Source: Siphonodentalium dalli
Taxonomy: Eukaryota > Mollusca > Scaphopoda > Gadilida > Siphonodentaliidae
Length of the DNA: 64,000 nucleotides
NCBI GenBank assembly: GCA_032622095.1
Contig: CP136064.1
Coordinates: 129,319,605-129,383,604 of the forward strand
Direction of reading: 5' to 3'
In this document: positions 10,850 through 22,772 of the stretch, in pieces
Position numbering within the stretch: the first letter of the stretch is position 1
Layout of the letters: each line of letters opens with the position of its first letter
Notes under the pieces: model-generated
Databases searched by the model: none
Seen by the model: only the letters and a program-made list of their open reading frames with translations
What the model was told of the DNA's origin: nothing
Translations under genes and position numbers: made by a program

Positions 10850-11560
10850 CCAGCCACCCTAGCTTATGGATCATTCTGTTTTTGTACTAACTTTGGAGAA
10901 ACCCGACCAGCATCAATGTAACAACTACAACAACTCATCTATGCCAATGATATGTTTATACATACATGTGGATAGGGTGGTATTGTTTCAAAATGTTAAA
11001 CAATGTTATCATGTCCATATGTATTGCTAAATATTGCTGGGCATATATAGATGGTTGATCTATAATTCCTGGTCGGGTTTATCAAAATTGGGAGTTTAAA
11101 TTTTGTTCATCTGATGATAAAGAAAATACTTTCTCCGTCCACTTGATACATCCCCCGGCATACATGTTTCACATACTAAATTAACACCTTAGTCAACATA
11201 ACAAATCACCCCATCAAATCCTTTGCCACAAGAATAAAAATAAATTCTCAGTATAAATAGGCAAGACATCTCTGGACACTTTCTAAGAGATATTTTATTT
11301 ATAAGAAGATATATGTGTGCATTGTGTGCTTGGTCTTATATATAGTACAACACAGTAAGATGCAACTGACACAGTGCAGGGACAATACTGTGTCGAAGAA
11401 CATAGCTGAGGGGATCCTTCCATCATCCTTCATAATGTATCATGACTCCATCTGTTGTGAATAAACCATCGACTAGGCTTAATGGATCGTTCTCCCCCAA
11501 TAATATACTTGGCTTTGAACCGATCAACATTTTGGGCCGTGGCATTTCCCCGTAAATTAG
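10850..11560. other. unannotated spacer
   Basis: No coding signal or repeat with a partner in the window was recognised. Confidence 0.4.
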
Positions 11561-11569
11561 AGAGTGTCT

Positions 11570-12070
11570 ATAGTCGGATGGTATTGGTTATGTTCAAATG
11601 GTGACACAGATATGAAACTGTAACTGTTAGTGCCCCATGGGCCATTGATCATTATAAGATCGAGAAACTTAGTCTAGGAAATTACCGGGAATTCACTAGA
11701 AATTGCAATTGTAGCTGACAGGGTCGTAATTTCAACGTTTGCGTTTCCGATGCAGTTAATACACAAAAATGTGAAATTTGAGATATACCTGGCCGTCAAA
11801 GTGTCTTATTTAAGGTTAGCAACGGTTGCTAATCAAATGTCACAATGGTGTACTAATCATTCATTGGTATTGCCTTAATTTAGTCAGTGTCTAATCACAT
11901 GGTGCTGGTTTTGTTCAAAGTTGGGCACATGTATGTCTAAAACTATATGCAGCCATGCTCTGCATAGGCCACTGACCATTATAAGATCGGGAGACTTTGC
12001 CACCTGTCCCGATAGCTCCTTAGTAACGGTTACTAAGCACCTACTGGGAATTTGCAGGAAATGCAACTAT
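11570..12070. repeat. diverged tandem duplication (about 330-bp spacing)
   Basis: GGCCATTGATCATTATAAGA near 11640 and GGCCACTGACCATTATAAGA near 11967, with flanking similarity (GTTCAAA before, GGGAATT and TGCAA after), indicate two old copies. Confidence 0.5.
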
Positions 12071-12149
12071 GGTTGATATCTATTTTACTCAAGAAAAATA
12101 ATGAGATTCCTACATCATCGTTTCCACATAAAGTAATCTCAGTAAATCT

Positions 12150-12612
12150 CATTGTCCCGCACTCGAGGTATCGCTCCGCCAACAAATCTCGTGCGATAAT
12201 TTCGTCAAAATTCAGACACTCATGCGGTTCTATCTATTTATTACATATCTATCAACGTAATTCGCATGATCGCACGAGTTTCCAGGAGTGTGATAATTCT
12301 CAGAATCGCACTAGTGCAATCTGTCGACGGAACTATTTCATTCAGTGTTAAAACTCAATTAATTTCACATTTTCTGTACCGGAGATGTATGATTGTGAGT
12401 CAACTAACTATGATACGGAGATATGTAATAAAAATAGAACCGCATGCGTGTCTGGATTTTGACGAATTATCGCACTCGATTTGTTGGCGGAACGCGATAC
12501 CTCTCGTGCGGGACTGGGTCCCGCACTCGAGGTATCGCTCCGCCAACAAATCTCGTGCGATAATTTCGTCAAAATCCTGACACTCATGCGGTTCTATCTA
12601 TGTATTGCGTCT
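12150..12612. repeat. foldback: 90-bp unit in +/-/+ order
   Basis: A unit of about 90 bp beginning GTCCCGCACTCGAGGTATCG occurs at about 12153-12245, inverted at about 12428-12518, and direct again at about 12518-12610. The second and third copies abut at GGGACTGGGTCCC. All copies share the AACAAATCTCGTGCGATAAT core with few differences, so the rearrangement is fairly recent. ORFs in this interval are by-products. Confidence 0.8.
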
Positions 12613-12732
12613 ATCATTAAATCACGGATAGTTACAGTGGGTAAAACACGAGTGTTAGTCTACATGTATAGTTGCGCACGATTGTCAATAAGTGATATTA
12701 CAATCAACGTTTGAGCATAACACAAAATTCTC

Positions 12733-13070
12733 CATAGGGTTAATGTTAAATTTTGATCGCAACTGTACCCAACAAAAATCATCTGAGCATATCCATTCGT
12801 TTAAAAACTACGTCTGTGTTTCATACTTAGTATTTTTTTGAAATATCAGTACGCGCATATCATAGTACGCAAAATAGCGCCATTTATCCAAAGTACTATA
12901 ATCTCCATAGGGCTCAGTGTTAAATTTTGATCACAACTGTAGCCAACAAGAATGAACCAATCGCATCAAAAGTTTAAAAAATACATGTAACAGTCATATC
13001 TAGTAGTTTGGAGAAGTTTCAAATCGCACCGATCACCATACGCCAGATGGCACCATCTATCGTTTTCTGT
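12733..13070. repeat. about 170-bp tandem duplication
   Basis: Both copies start CTCCATAGGG, continue GTTAAATTTTGATCRCAACT, and carry a GCGCCATTTATC/GGCACCATCTATC segment near the end. Confidence 0.6.
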
Positions 13071-14299
13071 AAATACTAAACGCTCTCTAAATTATGTTGA
13101 CCCCGATTTATGCCGACCCGCCAAAATTCAAGAATGGAAACAAGTGAATCCTGAAAACACACCTACTAGGCATACATAATCCGTTTTCAGATCGCTTTTA
13201 ACAAACCAAAAATGCAAAATGACATAAGGAATCCGACTATTATTTGACCAGTATTTTCGTGCTCGTTGGAGACTTATCACGCATATTTTATTTCCACATT
13301 TACTAGTAATGACTAGCACCACACATGTGACATGACACTATTTATACGGCGATATCTTGTTAAATGCACCTTGCTAGGCGACTTCGAAGCACGAACTATT
13401 ATTTTATTTAAAAGGATGTCGTTTTTATGTGTAAACAATGAGTGGGAATACATATACACACCTGGCATTGATCCGATATGACTCGTGTTGCGTATACGTC
13501 GCTAAAATCATAATAGGCCTACTGTCTACATTATATAATGTATCGTCTCAAACTTACACAAGTTTGTTTCTGTTATCTGACCGAATAATGGTTGTTTATG
13601 CCTGTTTGGTGGCTTCATATACATGTCCAAGCATACACCATGCATATTGCATAGCAGGATATAAATTCATTTAACTTGACAAATCTGACACCCAATTAGT
13701 GGAGGACTTTTAGAGATCTTTAAATAGTATATTTACACTGGGGCAAACGAAGTTAAATAACCGACTTCTGATGCAATTTGGCTGAACTTTGAAAAGCACG
13801 CTCAATTTTTCTGCTGACCGCTTTAGCTGATTAGGTCAGGTTACATCAACACATTTGTAACGTCGTGTTCGTGTTGCGGTCTGTGCGTTATTTGGGGTCT
13901 GCATGTGTGTTATTGAGATATGAAACGGGTGGCTCAATTGACATTTGACCACTCACCGACAGCGATCATAGGCGGGCTATGTAAATATTTTTTTTTAAAC
14001 GATATCACTTGTAAAGAGAGGATATGACACATGACCATTCAATTACAGAACAGGAAGCATTGCATTGCAAGGACACGAAGGTGACGAAGCATCCATTTTG
14101 TTCTGCTTGCGCACTACGTAACTGAATTGATATAAACTGATAGATGTCTGGAGACATATTCATCGAATGCGAGTGCAAGTGCATATACCCTATATTTATA
14201 ATTTGATTCATATGTTTTTTTTCTGATTGCAAATAGTCCAATAACCAATTTCCTTCTGGCAATTCAGATACGAACTTTCCTATAAACTGTGTCAGTCAA

Positions 14300-16440
14300 A
14301 TGTTGCGGCATGAGCGAAACACAAATGATAGATAAACGTCTAATTGGTATTTCTCCTGATACAAAGTGTCACTGGAGTGAAGGAATCGACAAATAACCCA
14401 ATAAGTCACTTGAGGGGCAAGCGATTTGTGGCGCCGGGATGCAGAGATCAAGTAATATATCGAGGCATCCGGAAAGTCTTTGATGTGCATGGGGCAGTAT
14501 CAAATGCTTTCTGGAAGTCCATATAGATTACGTACATGTGTCGCATGTCCTTCGTTTATGGTCTTAGTCCACTTCTCCAATGAGTGCAGCAGCTGTAATG
14601 TTGTTGATCGTCCTTACGGTGAACCCAAATTGTTTTTACCAAATAGTTTGTTGTTAGCGCGCGCCGCGTGTATATATACTGTTCTCCAAATTCTTGATAG
14701 CTGTGGTCCACTGAGCATTTTATTTATAGATAATGGGGTTTTCCGGTTTAAAAGTCGAACTGTGCGACCAGGAGGCCGAGTCCGGTAAAAGGTGTAGTTG
14801 GGAATTTAAATTTCGTTTATTGTCCTTTACATTATTATGTCAATAATGTTGATTTTTGGTTTGTGACAAGCTATGTCAATTACCAATAAAAGAAATTTAA
14901 AAGATAATTTGTAAGTCTTATATTTTAACTTTTATAGATATTTTTCGTTCTGCAGCCCACTGAAGGTTGTGGTCGGAGACGGCCGAGTCGGTCGCCGGTT
15001 CGTTAATTAGGTGCTGGTTGTTATTGTTATTTTAACGGAATTCTGAGTTGATCATTCGCGAAACCAATATATTTTATATTCTCTAATTACAATCATGGGT
15101 ATATAATACATTATCTTGAGCGCGTTACCATTTCTGACTATGGTTTTCTTGTTCTTCGTGTGATCCATTATTTTGTCTCTTATTCTTGCCTCCAGGGCTT
15201 TGCCTACTTTACTGGTTAGCTGACTGGGTGGTAATTATTTGGTTTGGATTTTCACCTTATTTGTATATAGCAGATATGTTTTTATGGCCTTATCTCTACT
15301 CCTTCTGCGGTCACTTCGACGTCTTCCGTCTCATGCTCTATTGTCTTCATGTCTATATATTTGGGATATCTCCTTTTGGTTCCCGTGTGAATACTTTGGA
15401 GACAAAATCTGCCAACACTTCTGCTTTCTCCTTGTCGCTTGTTGTTACACTTCCATCTGCTTTGTCTGTAGGTTTGCTAGCCCTGTCTTAGTCTTCGTAC
15501 GTCTCGATATATGGTCCCAGAATTTTTGGGGGGTATTTTTAGCTTGGTCTGCGATATCACGTTCGTGGTTCTTATGCTTCTTCCTTCTCAACTTTCTCAC
15601 TCGGTTTCTATATCTTGCATATGTGTTATAGTTTTGTTGTGTCCTGTTTTCCATATAGCGAGTCCAAGCTCTATGCTTCTTCCTCACCACCTCTCTTGTT
15701 TTTGCATCTAGCGGCATTCTATTTTTATTTTTTTTGCTGGATGCATTTCTTTCTGGTATGTGTCTGTCGCTTTTTCAAGTACTAGGCAGAATCTCTTCCA
15801 CTTGACGTTGGTGTCATTTTTACAGTCCTCAAATAGTCATTTCCAATCTATTTTCCCAACTTTTTCCCTCATTTTGTCATAGTTTCCTGCAGCAGATTGT
15901 TTCTTTTTCATTCTGTGTTGTTGTTTTTTCACTGTAGCATTTATAGTAGAAACTGATAGTGCAGTGATCACTCTAGCCCAGGGGGGCTCCCAATATCAAA
16001 ATTTTGAACCATATTTTCTTCGCTGGTTTGGACTATAGATCCAATACATTTGCTTTCTGTCCATGTCTATATATTGTTGCCTCCTTAACGTGTTGTGTTA
16101 GGTAGCATTTGTCAACTGTCTTCAGGAATACTTCTCCTTCTTGAAGAGAAGTTCATGATTATTGGCAGATGTTAACCCATCCGTTGGTGATGTATATTAA
16201 TATATAGTTATATTCGGAGCGAAGCTATATTCAAGCTTGACTAAATTGTCACAGTGTTCAAATTCGATAGCTGTCATCTTGGGGTGATTCTTAATATGCA
16301 CAACATTGTTTGAATCGATCGACTGACAAATGTAGATTGTGAAACCTGCTGACGGATTAGTGTTGGAAATAACAAAATCTAATATGGTTATCGTGATTAT
16401 GGATATATTTGTGATTGTTTGGACGAAAGATGGGGTATGT
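14300..16440 (-). pseudogene. decayed non-LTR retrotransposon (endonuclease C-end to RT)
   Basis: Reading the minus strand from high to low coordinates, the parts run in the expected order despite frameshifts and stops. An ILDFVISN endonuclease-like segment lies near 16370. GNYDKMREKVGKIDWK and KWKRFCLVLEKATDTY lie near 15750-15890. A basic linker (MPLDAKTREVVRKKHRAWTR, then KNTPQKFWDHISRR) lies at 15445-15717. RT segments GKALEARIRDKIMDH (near 15180) and QFGFT (near 14630) follow. RT motif A is VIYMDFQKAFDTA near 14520. The catalytic FADD block and the 3' end were not found. Family is CR1/L2/Jockey-like. It is long dead. Confidence 0.82.
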
Positions 16441-16443
16441 GAA

Positions 16444-16598
16444 ACCACAGTTACTGGACATAAAGTCCCAAAAATAAGGTTTTAATCGAGTTTAGAAATC
16501 GGTATCCTTATAAGTAGACTCTACTTCGTTATAAGGATACCGATTTCTAAACTCGATTAAAACCTTATTTTTGGGACTTTATGTCCAGTAACTGTGGT
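16444..16598. repeat. perfect 70-bp inverted repeat (hairpin)
   Basis: 16444-16513 is the exact reverse complement of 16529-16598 over all 70 bases, with a 15-base loop that itself contains GTAGA/TCTAC. The surrounding LINE is heavily decayed, so the identity implies either a very recent inverted duplication or a read/assembly foldback artefact. Confidence 0.95.
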
Positions 16599-17229
16599 GA
16601 AACGTCTCAAAACATTTAGTATGCAAAGAGTTAAATTGAAGATGGCTGGCAGCGGCCATGATTTTCGCCCAATTTGTTTAATTCGAAAAAAAATACATAC
16701 ATACATAAAACCGAGCGCATACGACAATATTACATCTGTACATAAAATTGTATTTACTATATATGTGGATTAATTGCTACTTTGTATATAATGTATTCAT
16801 TCAACGGAGGAATAAAATTAACAGTTCAATTCAATATATTTACATAGCCCGTCTGTATTACACTAAATCATGTTTGGTGATTGGTCAACAGCCAATAGGG
16901 TCACCCGGTTTACAATCGTGCGAAGAGTGTATCACGAGCAGGAAGTTACAAACTGTTTACCTAATCTGGAAGTAATCACTGAACGCGGTCAGCAGAATAA
17001 TTCAGCGTACTTTTAAAAGTTCAGCCAAATTACATCTGAAACCAGTTATATATATCGATCACGTTATCGTAGCTAAAAGTTTGGAAATCTTATATTGGAC
17101 TGACTTAATGTGCTGCGTGGACTAGTCGCAAATTATCGGCAGAATTCGTGAAAATAAATAAGAATACACTCAGCTTTTTTATGGGAATAAATCATCAAAA
17201 AGCTATATAAATATAAAACAAATAATGTA

Positions 17230-17354
17230 GTGTGTGTGTTTGTTATTGGGGATATGGGGCTGTGGTCGTTGTGGGCACTTTTCATGTAAACAGCTTCGTG
17301 GCTTACACAATGTGCTCCAACGACCGCAGCGCCGTATCCCCCAATAACACACAC
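17230..17354. repeat. about 45-bp-arm palindrome
   Basis: GTTATTGGGGATATGGGGCT through GGTCGTTG is inverted as CAACGACCGCAGCGCC through GGGGGATAC at 17312-17354. The arms differ at only a few positions. It lies just upstream of the first visible USP exon. Confidence 0.8.
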
Positions 17355-17559
17355 GCCCACTTCATTCAATTCTTAAATATTCTATGGTCACAATAAATAT
17401 GTTCACAATCAATCAATGTATATTGTTTAATATATAATATTTAATTATCGTATGAATAAGTTCTGTTTATAGGCATCCTTTGTGAAATCTCGGCTCGAAT
17501 TGTCACTATTTTGAAAGATAGCCGTGATATATACCAATGTACTTTGTTCATCTTTTCAG

Positions 17560-17640
17560 TTTACCAAGAGAATCTGCATATGAGAGAGGACAATGTTGTG
17601 CTTGTCCATGTCCCTGAATATAATAAACTGCTTCATGCAC
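17560..17640 (+). CDS. universal stress protein, exon A (first visible)
   Basis: After a strong acceptor (catcttttcag) the exon reads YQENLHMREDNVVLVHVPEY, then NKLLHA, and ends at a consensus donor (C|GTAAGT). WYxENLHxxxDxVxLxHVPE is the usual second block of animal universal stress proteins, covering the end of helix 1 and beta-strand 2. The exon is 81 bp: two bases completing a codon, 26 codons, and one base carried over. That last base joins CT of the next exon to give Pro. An exon coding for the start Met and the first beta-strand must lie upstream. I searched visually and did not find it, so it may be beyond the repeats or outside the window. Confidence 0.85.
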
Positions 17641-17689
17641 GTAAGTTGCATTCCAGACTTTACTACGTTTAACTAATAATGGTCCCCGA

Positions 17690-17900
17690 CTTTTCGTCGG
17701 AGGAACATAGTAATGACCCCGCCCGTGTGTGCATGCGCGCGTTCGCCCATCCATCTGACCCATCCGGAACTTTTGTCCGAGCCTGTATTCTGTCATTTTA
17801 TTTACCCTTTTTCGACACATTGAAGATGTGCAACTTTGTATCATATTGGTGTAATCAATTCCTCCTACAGTTTGTAGTATAGTGATCTGAAACCTATAAA
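17690..17900. repeat. dispersed repeat with CGTCGGAGGA and TTTGTCCGAGCCTGTATTCT
   Basis: It shares CGTCGGAGGA, TAGTAATGAC, TCCGGAACTTT and GTCCGAGCCTGTATTCTGTC with 33331-33600. It shares TTGCACATCT and the GTAGGAGGA(A/G)TTGATTACAC block (inverted) with 56190-56270. It lies in the first visible USP intron. Confidence 0.6.
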
Positions 17901-18677
17901 TCCTTCAAACCTGCCCACCTTCGTCGGGGGACATTTTGGTTAGCGACCTGTTATTCAGTTTAAAAAGCATATACAGAGGATATCTAATGAGTTGCAATTC
18001 CATTCAAAATTTATTAACAGAGTGCACTAAACGATTCGATCCGAGCTTTACGAGCCGAGCATTAGCGACGGGAATAAATTTTGTAGACAATTGCGATGAA
18101 TTTGAAATCCATTTCATGACATAATCATGCATATTTGGCTAGTTTGTAAGTGTTGTATATTGGCATAACGAATCGAGTGGAAAATAGAAGCGCATGTGAT
18201 ATTATATTTACTATAATGACGTTCAAAGAGAATTGGTGAATATCAAGCAAAATGGCCACCAGGATGGACGCCATATTGTCTGGAGTCTCTGCGGCCACCT
18301 TTGTTTCTTGTTAACAAGTGAAAACAAATTAGAGGAGACCTTTAAGGGTAAAAATTAGTGGGGTGACCAATGGGGTGAAGTTGAGTGCTGCGAGGTGCAA
18401 TGATCGACCAAATTAAATTCCTCCTAGACTATATATTAGTTATCCGCTGATTATCTTGAATACACTTTGGTTTTATATTTAATATTTTACTTATTTATAT
18501 GCAGTTTTCACTTGTACTTGGAAATTGACGAAATATACCTGTTCGCTCTAGAAGACGCTGCTAATGTGACTCAATTTACTGATCTCTTCGACTAATTTTT
18601 AACCCTTTAATTGAATTATATCCAGCTTGTGCTGAAAATAATCTGTGGGCCAAACAAGATTTGTTTTCTAGTTGGCT

Positions 18678-18707
18678 ACACCCCCCCCCCCCCCAACATT
18701 CGACAAA

Positions 18708-18766
<59 letters not shown>
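18678..18766. repeat. poly-C then (TA)n microsatellite
   Basis: A C run of about 15 bases ends near 18694. A TA run of about 54 bp covers 18712-18766. The matching position in the other arm (near 21840) lacks the TA run, so it expanded after the arms diverged. Confidence 0.9.
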
Positions 18767-18768
<2 letters not shown>

Positions 18769-19563
18769 TATTAAAGGTCACCATATGACGCATCCGATTA
18801 TGATTGTTACCCGTTTCAGAGCGTGTCCCATAATAGATTTTTCGGGGAAGACAACAGTTACTGTTACCCCTAAAATAAAATGAAAATTTCCTCCAGTGTA
18901 AATGTCAGTGCATAAAAATAATATTATGTTTATAAAATGAACAAGATATCGTTTATATTAATTACAAATTATCATAAAATGACTTGACCAATTTATGAGC
19001 TAGTTAGAAAAATCGCGATAAATATTTTGAAATTGCGAAAAATTACATTTACTTTATTTTGTGAAGAAGTGTCACATATACTTGGATATAACATATGAAC
19101 CACATAGGCTATTGAACCACAACATGGCTCAAAAATTGCCCCAATGACCTATAGTAAGCGCTTTTATTGATGGATTGCCAATAATATGTGCTGTGGGCCT
19201 AAACTTAACCTTACCCCCTAAAATATAATTTCTCAGAATAAAACGAATTATGTATAGTTACCAACTTAGAATTCTGCATCAATACCTAGCTTCCGACTGG
19301 GGCGTGATGAATTGGGTGCATATAACATCATAGCATGTGACCTGTGGAACTAACTCTAAACGAACGTCGCCATTCACGGACCCTATTACATGACATTCGG
19401 TCCCATGGCAATCATAATAAAATTCGGTATTTATGAGACAGCCCGTAGATGCTGCACTCGACCATTCGTGAAAAATAGAAGCCTGTCAATGAGGCTTTGT
19501 TTTCACCACATGACAAATATTAGGTCCCCTTGTCTTGCCTGAGTACCACGACTGCATGATCGT

Positions 19564-19920
19564 TTGCAGGAAAAGGGTAGCCGTTTATCTTATTCTGAAA
19601 AAAGAAGTGCAATATATCATATTACGCAACAACTTCAACAATCTACTAATATCGATGATGAACTAATTGCATCCTGCCTAGAGTTTGTATGTGCTTTGTG
19701 TGACAAGCCAACATGTAGTCAAGTTGAAGAAATACGACACACGTTCTTGTTTTGTAAAACGAGAACAATAACACCAATCGCATACCTCTGGGCAACATGT
19801 TCTTGGTGCAAACTATCGGGCATTATTTGCTACAATACTCTCACACCCATTCTGGAATGCCATGTCACTATAACCCTACGCAGTTTGGACTCCATGTATA
19901 GCCCTATATACATCACATAA
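19564..19920 (+). pseudogene. ORF remnant of an element-associated invertebrate family
   Basis: The 118-codon frame opens with a non-ATG codon after several stop-free bases. It reads LQEKGSRLSYSEKRSAIY, then CLEFVCALCDKPTC, then QVEEIRHTFLFCKTRTITP. Just after this, the +1 frame reads QHVLGANYRALF. The order FVCxLY..., LRxxLFCK, then QHVxRANYQA is one I associate with repetitive, probably transposon-derived proteins of molluscs and cnidarians. This recollection needs a database check. A frameshift after TITP makes it a pseudogene. It is enclosed by the 3.28-kb inverted-repeat element. Confidence 0.4.
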
Positions 19921-20143
19921 TACCCTAGTTATGTTGATAGTGCACGATGTGCATGTATGGTTATATGATTACAACACTATAGTCCTAGTGACACACATTG
20001 TCCATAAAATATGTCCCTTTACCTATAATATATGCCCTTTTGTGTGTCATTAAAATATGTTTTCCCTGGTCACAGAGCCGGAATAGTCAGCACAAGATGC
20101 ATATGAAATAAGAACTAATCTATAACTGATGATGGAACAAGAT

Positions 20144-20345
20144 TCAGTCGTAATCTTGATATGAACTGCGGCAAAACTGCCAGTCCATTCCCCTTGTCCC
20201 TTTCATGTCTATCGGGTTCGTAGAATAGATCAACACACGGTGTCCTAAAGTATACCCCAGGCGTATAATCATGATCGGCCAGTCCATTCTGTTTGTCCCT
20301 TTCATGTTTGTCGGGTTCATATAATATATTAACACACGGTGTCCC
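20144..20345. repeat. about 115-bp tandem duplication
   Basis: CAGTCCATTC, then TGTCCCTTTCATG, TCGGGTTC and AACACACGGTGTCC occur twice in a row. Confidence 0.7.
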
Positions 20346-20393
20346 TAAAGTATGCCCCTTTACCTATATGCCATTCGTGTGCTATTTACATGA

Positions 20394-21360
20394 TTTTATT
20401 CCACACCCATTGACGTGAGTCACATGTATTCAACGGAATCCCAGCCATTGAATACATATTAGTGTATACCTCTAGTGGAATACAAGCCGGAACTATTCTA
20501 GTTGACGTTGTCACCAATAAAGATGACGTACATTACGTCGATCATCCGCTTCCGATGATCCCCCCATAATTACTGGTTATTTGTCAGTCTTAAATCACAA
20601 TATAGGTAGCTATAGTAGCAATGAAGGTGCTATTCATGGATTGAACTTATCTGACTGAACGGTGTAGAATAAATACAGAACACAACTTGCATCATAATCT
20701 CGAATCTTTTATCGAACTCGTTGCGGACGGCGCAAAGTTATATTTCGCTCGAGCTACGCTCGAGCGAAATATATCCTTGCGCCATCCGCAACTCATTCGA
20801 TAAAAGAGTCTCGATTAAGATGCGCGTTGTGTTCTGTCTATTTATCCCACACCCATTGACGTGAGTCATATGTATTCAACGGAATCCCAGCCATTGAATA
20901 CATATTAGTGTATACCTCTAGTGGAATACAAGCCGGAACTATTCTTGTTGACGTTGTCGCCAAGAAAGATGACGTACATTACGTCGATCATCCGCTTCCG
21001 GTGATCCCCCCATAATTACTGGTTATTTGTCAGACTTAAATCACAACAAAGGTAGCTATAGTAACAACGAAGGTGACATTCGATAAAAGATTCGAGATTT
21101 TGATGCAAGTTGTGTTCTGTATTTAGTCTACACCGTTCAGTCAGATAAGTTCAATCCATGACTGTCACCTCCATTGTTACTATATCTACCTTTATTGTGA
21201 TTTAAGTCTGACAAATAACCAGTAATTATGGGGGGGGGGGGGTCACCGGAAGCGGATGATCGACGTAATGTACGTCATCTAGAGGTATACACTACTATGT
21301 ATTCAATGGCTGGGATTCCGTTGAATACATGTGCCTCACGTCAATGGGTGTGGAATAAAT
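20394..21360. mobile_element. composite foldback element
   Basis: The outer ends are inverted: TTATTCCACACCCATTGACG at about 20395 and its complement ending near 21359. They continue into the shared block GGAATCCCAGCCATTGAATA. A second direct copy of the outer unit begins near 20846. A smaller foldback (about 20675-20850) with ACAGAACACAACTTGCATCA ends is inserted between them. Its centre is a 14-bp-arm hairpin, TATTTCGCTCGAGC / GCTCGAGCGAAATA. Part of this smaller unit recurs near 21077-21125. Confidence 0.8.
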
Positions 21361-21905
21361 ATACAATTCTTTTTTTCTCAGAAAATTATATTTTAGGGGA
21401 TGGTGTTAAGTTTATGCACATATCGCATTTTCTCTTAAATTTAATTGACATTCCATCATCAAAATCGTTTTGCTAGGTCATTGGGGCATTTTTTAGGCCA
21501 TGTTGTGGGTCAATGGCTTATGTTGTTCACAAGTTATAGCCAATTATATGTGACCCTTTTTTTTTCTTCAAAATATTTATCTCAATTTTTTCGAACAAGC
21601 TTATAAATCGGTCCCGTATATTGTATATCATGTCGTTTTGTGGTGATTTATTATTAATATAAACGATGTCTTTTTCATTTTATAACCCAGTAAATTTTTT
21701 TAACTCAGTGGAATTTAATTTAATTTTAGGGGTAAGAATTGTCCTCCATAAGAAATCTATTTTGGGACACATTCTGAAGCGGACAACAAGCAAAATCGGA
21801 TGCGTCTTATAATTAATTACCTTTAATTTTATGTATAGAAACATTTGTTTGAGGGGGTGCAGCCAACTTCTAAACTAGAGGCTTTCTGAAAATTGGCACA
21901 CGGAC

Positions 21906-22625
21906 TAAAAGGTGCGTTAACGCCATGCAATTATAAGTGTAAACACCGTTCCGCTTTAGAATCAGTTCTGTACTATTACATGAAACGTCCAAAACATATT
22001 GTCCAGTGCATTTATGGTTTAAACTAGAACTAATTGCAACATAATTTTTTTTTTGCTGAAATAGGTATATAAATCCTCCACAAACAACATACTAAAAATC
22101 AGCAAAAAAGGTAAATTGTTGTATTTCGTGAAATAAATTTGGGGAAATTTTGTCAAATCATCGAATTATGGATTTTCACGGATGTATATAAAAATCAGAT
22201 TCACAAGTCCTACCCAACTAATTCACTCCTATGAAAATCATTCCCAGAGTCGTTAAGTATTTTTCGAGTTGTATCAGGTTGTATGCCTTAAAAACGGGAG
22301 CCTCAATTTCTCAGAATGAGCCAAATATCGTGTTTTATGGTTTATTATTTTTTTTTTAAATAGAGCAAAATGAAGGTAATTAAGAAGAAGAAAATGTTCT
22401 CAAACAAAATGTGTGTTCCATTGCATGGACTTAGCCAAATTTGGCTCTGACACAGAACTTGCATGATGAACTGCCATATTTGAGGTCATGTAACTCAATA
22501 AACTCACTGCTTTTCTCAGAATCTTTTAAGAATACTGGTTCAAACAAATTAAATTCAAATGAGCCATGTGGATCAGTTTAATGTATGAAGGCTTTATGTT
22601 ACTATAGTCGTCTTATCGTTTTTAG
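21906..22625. other. USP intron sequence without recognised features
   Basis: AT-rich sequence preceding the acceptor of exon B. No repeat partner was noticed. Confidence 0.4.
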
Positions 22626-22732
22626 CTTCTTTCACCCAAGATCCATCATTTATATCGGAGTTGATGCGTGAGGAGGATGAGAAGTCGAATAGACTTATCG
22701 AGAAATACAGGAGAAAATTACAAAGAGCTCAG
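22626..22732 (+). CDS. universal stress protein, exon B
   Basis: An acceptor (atcgtttttag) precedes CT-TCT-TTC. With the carried-over C this gives Pro-Ser-Phe, continuing TQDPSFISELMREEDEKSNR, then LIEKYRRKLQRAQ. The exon ends phase 0 at CAG|GTTAGC. The ELMREEExKxxxLxEKxxxK helix is typical of the middle of animal USP proteins. Phases agree with both neighbouring exons. Confidence 0.9.
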
Positions 22733-22772
22733 GTTAGCCACACATCATACCACTCAGTGTCAGGTATATTAT

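Larger units (their letters stand above)
13752..17047. mobile_element. 3.3-kb element with about 240-bp terminal inverted repeats
   Basis: The left arm (about 13752-13995) and the complement of the right arm (about 16830-17047) share ATTTGGCTGAACTTT, TTCTGCTGACCGC, TTTGTAAC and GGGCTATGTAAATAT in the same order, with moderate divergence. Between the arms lie a decayed LINE (minus) and a perfect hairpin. The LINE is probably a passenger inserted into the element. Confidence 0.65.
18630..21905. mobile_element. 3.28-kb element with about 550-bp terminal inverted repeats
   Basis: The left arm (about 18630-19257) and the right arm (about 21365-21905) are inverted copies. Shared blocks in order include AGTTGGCT-CACCCCC, GACGCATCCGATT, GTGTCCCAWAATAGATTT, TTACCCCTAAAAT, ATAAACGATRTC, TGACCTA and CCCCTAAAATATAATTT. 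The arms enclose an ORF remnant (19564-19920) and a younger composite foldback (20394-21360). The whole element sits in the USP intron 17641-22625. Confidence 0.75.

Noticed and set aside
15186-15711. Plus-strand hydrophobic ORFs resembling membrane proteins
   Set aside because: They are complementary to the minus-strand LINE frame, whose RT signatures are clear.
14640-16980. Search for tRNA-like or other RNA genes here and in the rest of the window
   Set aside because: No GGTTCGAATCC-type B box with a paired A box, and no rRNA or snRNA words, were recognised.
17133-17369. Minus-strand ORF GVCVIGGYGAAVVGAHC
   Set aside because: It spans a 45-bp-arm palindrome; the Gly-rich look comes from the GGGG blocks of the stem.
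17641-22625. Further USP exons inside the large intron
   Set aside because: Phases and residues of exons A and B join directly (HA-P-SF), leaving no room for another exon.
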